This document shows positions 55,070 through 64,000 of a DNA stretch of 64,000 nt, piece by piece. The stretch lies in the NCBI RefSeq assembly GCF_000208745.1, contig NC_030853.1, forward strand, positions 27,755,275 through 27,819,274, in the 5' to 3' direction. A model generated the notes under the pieces. It was not told where the DNA came from. It saw only the letters and a list, made by a program, of their open reading frames with translations, and did no database searches. How positions within the stretch are numbered: position 1 is the first letter of the stretch; every line of letters starts with the position of its first letter. Source of the stretch: Theobroma cacao. Its lineage: Eukaryota; Streptophyta; Magnoliopsida; Malvales; Malvaceae. The translations under genes and the position numbers were made by a program.

Positions 55070-55204
55070 GGGGGTCACGTGTAGTAACGTGCGAGTCCGG
55101 AAACTAAACCGCTAGACATGAAAGAAGAGTCGCCACCAATCTTTTTTATCTAAATTTAATTGGTCACCTATTACGTTAGTTCTCTTCAATGCGGTCTTAA
55201 ATTG
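55070..55204 (+). repeat. Short LTR-family fragment joined to a hAT fragment
   Basis: Contains TGTAGTAACGTGCGAGTCCGG, AGAGTCGCCACCAATCTTTTTT and TTGGTCACCTATTACG, the first ~130 bp of the same LTR family, then switches directly into hAT sequence at about 55205. Confidence 0.75.
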
Positions 55205-56006
55205 TAAATCTCCAAAAATTTTAAAAATTTTTATTTAATTATATATATTTTTCAATGATCCCTACAAAATTTTTGAAATTTTTTATTTTGGCCTCCTCAA
55301 AATAATTTTTTTATTTTATAATTAATATAAATAAAAAATAATAAAATGACTTTACAAATTCACTTAATTTTATCCTAATTTAAGTTTTATCCTTTTATTT
55401 TAACAATTACAAATCATTCAATATTGACCATATTTGCAAGTTAGCAAAGCATTTTTATTCTTAGGATTTCACAAAGTAATAAAGACTTCTTTTGAGGTTA
55501 CAATTAAGGCATTACGAGCTTGATATACCTCATCACCAAGGTTTTGAAAATGATACTTTTTCAATTGTATCAAAGATTAGCAGAACCAAAAAAGTAAAGA
55601 AATTACCACTCCTTGTTTTTACTTTTTCGATTTTTATAGCAAATACGGAGAGAGCCTTTTTAGTACTGAAAATTGTAAAAATAAGATTTCGAAACAAAAT
55701 AGATGATGAGTTTCTTGTAAATAATTTAATTGTTTATATTGAAAAAAATATTATTGACCTTGTCAATATAAAGTCAATAATTGATAAATTTGAATATTAA
55801 AAACAGCTTCGAGCATAACTTTCTTAAAAGACTACAGTAAGTATTTCTTTTATTGTTTATTTTAATTTATATGTTATTTAAAATTATTGTCTATTATGAA
55901 TTTTTTTTATTATTGGTTAAATTTAACATATTAGTTTTAAAAATTTTTACCTCTTATTCCTATTTGTTTTTGACCCCCTAACAAAAGTTGACTAGCTCCG
56001 CCCTTG
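55205..56006 (+). mobile_element. hAT fragment, left terminus replaced
   Basis: Shares AAAATTTTAAAAATTTTTAT near its left side and ends GACTAGCTCCGCCCTTG, like the 27.2-30.2-kb and 8.5-kb copies. The outermost left bases are missing, replaced by the LTR fragment. Internally it has lost most of the transposase. Confidence 0.75.
55492..55800 (+). pseudogene. hAT transposase C-terminal remnant
   Basis: Reads LRHYELDIPHHQGFE, then (after frame damage) ANTERAFLVLKIVKIRFRNKIDDEFL, the same dimerisation region as 29709-30068. Preceding sequence at 55405-55470 matches the SFNIDNICKLAESFYSQDFTE region. Deleted and mutated; not functional. Confidence 0.85.
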
Positions 56007-57640
56007 ACCCTATAGCTTTGATTTTTTTTTTAAAAAAAAACTCATTTTATAAAAATACAGAATAGAGGTGTTCATGAATCGAGTTATCTATTTAGATTAT
56101 AAATTTAATTTAAGTAATTTTTTAAATTTGATTCTATCTAAATATATTATTATCAAAACAACAAAAATATTTTATATTAATATTGTAATATTTCAAAATT
56201 CAAAATATCATTAATTAAATAATAAAATAGTATTTTTCAAGTTTAAACTTAAAATCTAAGTCTAAGATCGGCCCAAATTGGGTAGGGCCAATTATTATTA
56301 TTGATTATATAATTAGTGTACAGCAAAAATGGCATCCAATTTTTATTAACTTATTTTAATTTCCTTATTAGAAGTAAAAAAAGAAGGACAAAGCTAATGC
56401 CAAGGTAAGGATTAGCAATATCAAGAAGAGAATAGCTTACTTGAAATGAGTTGGAGAAATGCCCTGAAAGAATACTTGGGTAGTGGTAGTGTTAACATTG
56501 GAATCCACCCATTTTGACCAAGTAGTTAGTCCCTCTTTGAATGCAACCAAACGATCCATATCTTTCTTNATGCTTTTAGTATATATACTTTAAATATATA
56601 AATATATTTACTTTCTATTTTGCATTAACGTTACAAAAATTATAACTTATAAAATTATTAATTATAATATATATATCTTTATTTATATAAGCTTATAAAA
56701 TATATACTTAAAAGAAGTTATGAGTTTAGAATAGTTTTGGAACTTAGTTTTTTTTTTTTAATTTCATGTAATTAATAACAAACCCATATAGTTAATTAAA
56801 CTTGTAATGTTGTTTAAGTTGTTGTTTGGATATTTGTTTTTAGTTATTTAAGTTGATATTTGAGATATTTATTTTTGATTATTTAAATTTAAATTTAAAT
56901 TTTATTGTTTGTGTGCTTTTATAAATTTAATTATTAGTGAATTATATGGAATATGAATAAAAATATTATTGTATATAAATATGGGTATGGGTTTAAGTTA
57001 GGGTGATTTAGTATCCATGAAGTGTATTTTCATCATTTTTTTATCTAATCGGGTTTTTAATCAAGTTCGAATAATTATCGGATAGTGAGTATATATTAGG
57101 GTTCGGATTAGAGTAATAAATTTAAAAAATATTCAGATAATTATAAAATTCAGGTATTTCATTTATTAATCATATTCAGATTTGAGTATTTTAAAATTAA
57201 CAGATATTATACCCATTGACATCCCCGCTTGATGGGATTGGCAGGCTTGTCATGATCCATACTGCACTCGGTGTTGCCAGGCGGTTGCCAAAGCTAAGCT
57301 GCAGCTAATTAAATTGCTTTATATTATGTACTCGATCCTTCTTTTTCGTTTTCTGATGGAAACATATTTTGTTTTCGGATGCACACAATTCTTACATTTT
57401 CTATATCCCATTTTAATTTAGTTTAATTTCTTGTTTACTTTTTTGCCTTAAATACTATCTTATCTCAATATTTTTTTAAAAAAATAAACACTTTGTATTG
57501 ATTTAAAAAATATATAGAAGATTAACAAAAAAGAAGTACCTAGATGGCCTTTTTTTTTTTTTTTTTTTTGCAAGGCAGATGGCCTTCTCTTGGTGGTCAA
57601 AAACATGCATGTGAATAAAAAAGTGATTTGACTAGACTTG
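56007..57640. other. AT-rich spacer with a single-N join
   Basis: No gene recognised. A single N at 56569 probably marks a contig join. A poly-T run lies at about 57549-57570. Confidence 0.5.
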
Positions 57641-57644
57641 ACAA

Positions 57645-58390
57645 TTTTGGACACTACACGATAACACATTACTAGAAGACATGACATTAAACAAATTTGA
57701 ATTTAATTTTATTGTGTTTCGTGTCTTTGTCATGTCAAACTCGAATAATATATTTGAAACACGTTTAATTTATCGTGTTATTGTATTTAAACGTGTTTAC
57801 ATGACCCGTTTATCAACTCATTAAAATTAATAATCAAATACTATTTTAATCTTACTTAAATAGTTTCAAACAATTATTTTAAACAGTTTTTGGAATTTTA
57901 TAAAGAATTATTCATGGTTGATGATTTGGTTAATGATATGTATGTATTAATTATGGTTCAAAATTATGGATGATTTTAAATATTATTAGTATTTTAAGGT
58001 TAGATGTTAATTATGAATTTTGTTAGTATGAGAATGAACTATATATATATTATTTATGTTAAATTTTCTTATATTTGATGTTATTATTATTTTTATAATT
58101 ATTTATTTAAATTTAAAAAATAAAATTATATTTAATTATAAATATTTTAATTTAACTGTATTAAACATGTTAAATGTGTTAATTGTATTAAAAAATTATA
58201 TTTAATTGTAATCGTGTCGTGTTGTATAGAAAATCTTGACACGTTTAATAAATATATTATCGTGTTGTATTATATAGTTATTAAACATATTCATATATAT
58301 ATTTTTAAATATTAATATAAATAATTATTCATATCGTATTCGAATTTATTTTTATAATATTTAACCATAAAAATACAAATGGTCAAATCT
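57645..58390. repeat. CGTGT-rich interspersed repeat, copy 2
   Basis: Same family as 11655-12420: TTATCGTGTTATTGTATTTAAACG, the TTAAAATTAATAATC stretch, GGTTGATG/ATTATTAGTATTTTAA and AATCGTGTCGTGTTGTA occur in the same order and orientation. Left end near TTGACAATTTTGGACAC, right end near TACAAATGGTCAAAT. Confidence 0.6.
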
Positions 58391-58971
58391 AAATTTGACT
58401 AGTCACCAGCTCCAATATGACACATCAACTCACTGTGCCTGCCAATACGTGGCCTTGCGAGGTCGTCAGCCACCTCATTTGCAGAAAGTGACACTTTTCC
58501 TCAGACTCCAGCTTGCAATATTTAATTTGAGCCCCTCAATCTTCATACAGTGTGTCTCACTCTCCACGGAATCTATTATCTTATCTTCTCAATATTAAAA
58601 CAAAATTTAAAGTTTATATATGCCAAATACTACTATAAGTAAAGTGTTACCCTTAATTTCCGTGTTTAATCAAAAGTGAACAATCAATTTGAAAATTATT
58701 CGTTTTAATTTAGAGATGAAGTTAGTAGGTCATATGCAAATTGAAAACGTCACTCATTTTACCCTTTTAGTGAAAGAAAATTATTCACCATGATAGAAAA
58801 AAATAAGTTCATTCACCGTGAGAGACGGTAATCTTTGTAATGTAAAACAATTTCCGGAGGAGTAAATCTACTTATTTCTTTAATGTTATTTTAACTTGGT
58901 CCATGTTGCATAATTAATTGCTTATTTGGCCATTTAAGGGCAAAGAAGCTCTAGGCTTTCCACACAGAACA
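58391..58971 (+). other. CuAO-C upstream region
   Basis: The last ~110 bp resemble the regions before copies A and B (CCATGTTGCAT, GGC.ATTTAAGGGCAA, AGCTCTAGGCTTTCC). No clear TATA box: the TATA-like position of copy B reads CATTTAAGGG. Farther left nothing recognised. Confidence 0.45.
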
Positions 58972-61900
58972 ATGGCTTCAACATTGAAAATAGCACTGTT
59001 TTTCTCCATCTTCTGCATCTTCCGTCTCTCACCAATCACAAGCTCTAAGCCCCATCCACTAGATTCCCTCACTGCATCCGAGCTCCTCCTGGTTCGAGCC
59101 GTTGTGAACCAGTCCTACCCTAGCTCGAACCACAAACTAACCTTCCAGTATGTTGGCTTAGATGAGCCAGAGAAACAACTTGTCAAATCATGGCTATCAA
59201 AACCCACCACCAAACCCCCACCTCGCCAAGCTTTGGTCGTTATCCGGCTCAATGAACAAACTCATGAAATCATAGTAGATTTGTCAAAACGTTCCGTCAT
59301 CTCTGATAAAATCTACAATGGATTTGGGTACCCTTTACTTACCATTGAGGAACAAGAAGCTGCAGCCGATTTAGCACTTAAACATGAGCCATTTTTAGCA
59401 TCACTTAGCAAAAGAGGGCTAAATATATCTGAAGTTATTTGCTCTACTCAAACAATTGGCTGGTACGGAGAAGAGAAGACCAAAAGAGAGCTGAAAGTCG
59501 TATGTTACTATTTGGATGGGACGGTTAATATGTATTTGAGGCCAATAGAAGGGATAACCATGGCTGTGGACCTCGAAGAAATGAAGATATCTCAATACAT
59601 TGACAGAGCTGTTGCTTCAATGCCAAAAGCTGAGGGAACTGAGTACCGAGCTTCCAAGCTAACACCGCCTCTCGGTCCACGTTTCAATGGTGCTCCCCCA
59701 ACACCACCGGGCCAAACGGGGTTCAAGATTGATGGAAATATTGTCAGGTGAGACTAGCTAGATCAAAACTTTATGCGTTATGCTACAAAATGATACCGTT
59801 ACAGCTTGATTGGTTGGGCTGAGGTATGGAGTAGCCATTCCCCTAATTCCTAAACCTCTAATAACTTGTTTGCTCAACAGAAATTGTCATTTTTTGGAAT
59901 AGTCATTCTTAAAATAACTTAAATAGTCATTAAAAAAAACTTCATAATAATTATTTCACGAGTGAGGAATACGTTGAAACTTTAGATAAGATATTTTCTA
60001 TAATTTTCACATTTTTTCTCTTTCTACCCATCTTCTACCTCTTTCTTTTTCTCTTTATAGTCCTTCACTAGAGGGCGACAATGGCACCATGTCGATTGCA
60101 GGAACCACCGATTGATGTTCCCTCACCATATCCGACTGTAGGAAGCGCCAATCTTGTGACACCTGATTAGATCTAATCACGAGAAGTGCCAATCTGGTGC
60201 TCTAGCAGCTAGATTCGACCACAAGCAATGCTAGATTGGCATTTCGACCATATCTTTGGTGACTGTCTGGTGAGAAGAAAGGAAAAATAAAAACAAAATA
60301 CTAGAATAGAAAAAAAAAAAGACAAACTAAAAATTAATACTTTATTTTTTAAAATTAAATTAAAATTTTAATTATTAAAAAATATTTTAAAATTTTAATT
60401 ATAAATTTTTAATATTTTAATTTTTAAAAATAAAATAATTATATATTATAATAAAAAGTATTTTTATCATTTATCACTTATTTTTTTGTTATTTCGAAAA
60501 TTATTCCTGCCAACTAAGTATTAGAATAAATTATAATAACAATTCTTGTTTTATTTTATTCTCATAAATCAAATTATATAATAACTATTCCTCCCTTATT
60601 CTATTCTCTTAGAATAATTATATTCAAATCTCACTTTATTTCATTTGAACCAAACATGCTGTTATTGTCCATGAAATTACTTAGAGAGTACTAGACAGAT
60701 TTACTGGACTCAGCCAGGTTTTTTTACTAATTTAATTTGGTTAGAAGATTTAATGTAACAGGAAGGACTTTTGTAACTTTTGTTTAGGTACTGATTTAAA
60801 CACTTGTGGCAACAAGATAACGTTCTAGTGAATAATAAGGTAAATCTAATTAGGTGTTAGAATTATTTATTTATTGGATGACTGAGGATTGGCTGGCTAT
60901 ATTTCTAAATCTAGTTGTCAATATACTGAATAGGTTTTTGCTTTTTTTTTTTATAATTAAAGGATGGTCTAATATTATCCTTTTCATTTGAATTGGTGTA
61001 AAATTTTTCTTCAATAGTAAAAATTATATGAATTATCCATATGATATGAAAAAATAATAATAATCTTGAATATTTTTAATTGTCAGCAAAGGTTGTAGAT
61101 GAAGAATAATCTTATTTTGTTAACGCAAGGGGATGCATTTTATTTCAATTTTTATTCTACGTACTGATCATACTTATATTAAATCTGTTCATTAAATAAA
61201 TAAATAAATATATACTATTTATTTATCTAATTCCTGGCCAATTGCCAATTGTATCATCGACACCAAAATCTTGTCGATCCTTATCTTCGGGAAAATTTTT
61301 TTTTCCATTGACATTGTTTAAAAGATTAAAATTTTCTATTCGATATCAGTTGGGCAAACTGGAAGTTCCATCTAGGATTTGATGCTCGAGTTGGTCCAGT
61401 TATCTCTCTAGCCTCCATCTACGATGCTGAAAAGAGAACATACCGTCAGGTGTTGTATAGATCATTCATCTCCGAGCTTTTCGTTCCATACCAGGATCCA
61501 ACCGAGGAATGGTACCACGTAACATTTTTCGACTGTGGCGAATTCGGGTTCGGTATTTCTGCAGTTCCATTGGAACCCCTCAACGATTGTCCAGCCAATG
61601 CAGTTTTCGTTGATGGTTACTATGCAGGCCAAGATGGCAATCCTGTCAAGGTATCCGATGTAATGTGCATATTTGAAAGACATTCAGGGGATGTAATGTG
61701 GCGACATACAGAGGCTGAGCTTCGAGATCAAGAGGTTTGTAATAATGGTTAATTTTTTTTTTCCATTGAAAATTGACTTATCATTGATCTTGATGCTATT
61801 ATAAATAATTGTGATGTGTGCAGATCAGGGAGGTGAGACCAGAGGTTAGTCTTGTGGTGAGAATGGTGGCGACTGTGGGCAACTATGATTATATACTTGA

Positions 61901-63929
61901 TTGGGAATTCAAGCCAAGTGGATCCATCAAATTTGGGGTATAGAAATAATATCAACTACTTAGCTTTTTCACTTTTTTTTCCCTTAATACGATGAATGCT
62001 TAGCGTTGCTAAAACTTCCATGTCCATGCTAGTGTTCTGACAATTGGCTTAGTGCAGCAGTCAGGATCTTGGGATCACCGTATTCTCACGATCTAGTTGA
62101 TAAAATATTGATAAATTTTGAAAAACAAATCCCGTTTTGATATGGCCTGCCTGAGCGATAAAAATTGAAAAAGTAAAAACAACGAAGTTGATTGATGACT
62201 ACCAGCAGTGTGGGTTAGCTTTTGGGCCTACACGAAAAGAAAAGTCCAGAGGTCAGTGGTCCATGATAAATATGTCCACCAGGAGCAATCAGCGATGGAT
62301 AGATTTAGTCGATCTGTATCTCTGCCTCGTATACAAAATTAGGGCATTGCCGAGAAGGAAGAATCCTTATTATATCTCTTCCTCCTAGATACCTCTATAT
62401 ATACCGCACAAGGATAGACACGTGTTTCATTCTACTTACTTTGGTCCGCCACTGATACTTTCACACAAGGACAAACACGTGTTTGACTTTTCTTTTTTTG
62501 GATACAAAGGAGAATCAATGGCCCTGAACGAAAACAATTAAAACAAGTCTAGGATATTCAACTCCCATGATGTCCGCAAGTAAGAGAGGCTTCAGATCAT
62601 TCTGGAGCTTGTTGGCGACTCTGGATTCCTGGGTGTTGAGTTTCAATGGCAAGCCAGTCGGCAATGAAATTCTTTTGCTTAGGGATGTGGGAAAGTCTCC
62701 AAGTCAAGTTGGTGGTTTTTGATGGCTTTGATGATATGAGATAGAGGGTTGTTTGATCAGGAGCACTGAGATCAATAAGTCAGTCTCAAGTTCCACTCTA
62801 TGTAGGGTTCATGCTCTTGGCCATTTTAATTCCATGGTTAATTCCCCAAAGTTCAACAAGGTGACTTGAACAATCTCCAAGGAAGCAAGTAAAACCTGCC
62901 AACCAATTTCGGGATTCCCCTCTGGACTCGACCAGCTCCTGTTTGACTTTACGACCTGTTTTACATAGCAAACAAATTGCTTATCCTTCTCCAGAGCTCT
63001 AAGTGTTGTTCTTGTTCCTAATCTAAAATTCGAATTCCTCTCCTAAATAATTAATGGTTATTTAAATTTTCTAAAATATTTCTCTTGCTCTCTTCCTCAG
63101 GTTGGGCTAACAGGAGTGCTAGAAGTGAAGGCTGTACCATACAAGCACACAGATCAAATAAAAGAGGAAGTCTATGGTACTCTCGTAGCAGACAATACCA
63201 TTGGTGTACACCACGATCACTTTCTAACCTACCATCTGGATCTTGATATTGATGGGGATGCCAATTCTCTTGTCAAGACTAATTTGGTTACCAAACGAGT
63301 CACTGACAAGAGCATACCAAGAAAAAGTTATTGGACGGTTGAACATGAAACAGCTAAGACTGAAGCTGATGCAAGGATTAAACTTGGCTTGAAACCAGCA
63401 GAGCTGGTGGTAGTGAACCCGAACAAGAGAACTAAACCTGGAAACAAAGTTGGGTATCGTTTGATTCCAGGATCTGCAGCAGGGCCACTTCTAGCAGCAG
63501 ATGACTACCCACAAATCAGGGCTGCCTTCACAAATCATAATGTATGGGTAACCCCATATAACAAATCTGAAAAATGGGCCGGCGGACGATATGTTGATCA
63601 AAGTCGAGGAGATGATACCTTAGCTGTCTGGAGCAACAGGTACAATTTCCGATGATACATCTATCGGTTCTCTATCGCAAAGAAGCATTATTAAATTTTC
63701 ATTGAAATGAAAATTTCAATGTGTTTGCAGGAATAGGGGCATTGAGAACAAGGATATAGTCCTATGGTATACAATGGGCTTTCACCATGTCCCTTGCCAG
63801 GAAGATTTTCCAATGATGCCAACATTGAGCGGTGGATTTGAGCTGAGACCAACTAATTTCTTTGAGTATAGTCCTGTGCTCAAAACCAAACCTCCTCAGC
63901 ATTTAAGTTGGCCTAATTGCACTGCGTGA
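58972..63929 (+). CDS. Primary (copper) amine oxidase, copy C, intact, five exons
   Basis: Exons 58972-59747, 61350-61734, 61824-61937, 63101-63639, 63731-63929; all GT/AG, total 2013 nt and 670 aa, exactly the length of copy B. Signal peptide at residues ~5-25 ([20 protein letters not shown]). Catalytic FFDCGEFG Asp, topaquinone NYDY, HHDH copper pair and GFHHVPC His are at the same positions as in B (D320, Y408, H463/H465, H624). The conserved Arg at the exon 1/2 junction is Ser here because exon 2 begins with T instead of A. Introns 1 and 3 are enlarged (1602 and 1163 bp) by a Harbinger-like element and a LINE fragment. It retains the last intron (63640-63730) absent from A and B, so its structure is presumably ancestral. 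It may oxidise the same amines as B. Confidence 0.94.
59812..60661. mobile_element. PIF/Harbinger-like element in CuAO-C intron 1
   Basis: TTA duplications at 59809-59811 and 60662-60664; termini CAGCTTGATTGGTT and (inverted) CAGCATGTTTGGTT. About 850 bp, non-coding. The interior shares the repeated GCCAATCTGGTGCT/AGATTCGACCAC style and the right-hand AT-rich part (CAACTAAGTATTAGAATAA...) with the 15614-17780 element, so it is the same family. Sense intron insertion; splice sites are untouched. Confidence 0.8.
62550..62960 (-). pseudogene. LINE RNase H fragment, antisense in CuAO-C intron 3
   Basis: On the minus strand, from about 62950 down, one frame reads [20 protein letters not shown] followed by [13 protein letters not shown], the RVT_3-type RNase H pattern of plant LINEs (GNWLAGF..., ELWG...). 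A second block in another frame reads [20 protein letters not shown], matching the domain's C-terminal histidine/aspartate segment. Stops and frameshifts separate them. It explains most of the intron's extra length. Confidence 0.75.
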
Positions 63930-64000
63930 TACTCTGTCTGGGTCCATGTCAGAAACATGAGTCTAATGGAATATAAATGTTCCAATATTAAAAGTCTGTC

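Overview
The window is nuclear DNA of a flowering plant, most likely a eudicot. The evidence is multi-exon genes with GT/AG introns, a nuclear photosystem I gene with a plastid transit peptide, a thermospermine synthase, a plant 9-lipoxygenase, and many plant-type transposons (hAT, PIF/Harbinger, LINE, Ty1/copia, LTR) in AT-rich spacers. I cannot name the species. There are two assembly gaps (16316-16856 and 39909-40144) and two single-N joins (27212 and 56569).

Left part (1-22 kb), gene-bearing. In order: the C-terminal ~700 residues of a 9-lipoxygenase (+, 5' part outside the window), intronless psaD (+), an 8-exon HAD-family pyrimidine-5'-nucleotidase-like gene (-), and a complete 10-exon ACAULIS5-type thermospermine synthase (-). 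I rebuilt exon chains by hand from splice sites and protein continuity. For the HAD gene (257 aa) and ACL5 (334 aa) every junction keeps frame and the sum is divisible by three. Between them lie a non-autonomous hAT element, a 2.2-kb PIF/Harbinger-like foldback element with TAA duplications, and an unclassified CGTGT-rich repeat.

Middle (22-31 kb), gene-poor. It holds a palindromic MITE and a decayed hAT transposase gene whose left terminus is lost at a single N.

Right part (31-64 kb), a tandem array of three copper amine oxidase genes on the + strand. Copy A (31.7-35.1 kb) is a pseudogene. Copy B (45.8-49.2 kb) and copy C (59.0-63.9 kb) are intact and each encodes 670 aa with the topaquinone tyrosine, catalytic aspartate and three copper histidines. 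Copy C has five exons. A and B lack the last intron; in B the loss is exact to the base. A segment before copy A (30.95-31.38 kb) recurs at 36.88-37.25 kb and marks the duplicated unit. The ~8.5 kb between that segment and the B start is nested transposon: a dead LINE, a ~2.1-kb TG...CA LTR element inside it with a GTAGG duplication, a 1.24-kb palindrome, and a MITE carrying two CACGTG boxes that stops about 80 bp before the B start codon. Copy C has a Harbinger-like element in intron 1 and an antisense LINE RNase H fragment in intron 3.

ACL5 (thermospermine synthesis) and the amine oxidases (amine oxidation giving H2O2) both act in polyamine metabolism. Nothing in the sequence shows the proximity is functional. 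I see no wholly new gene system; the most unusual structures are the TE-rebuilt upstream region of copy B, the exact intron loss and the large palindrome.
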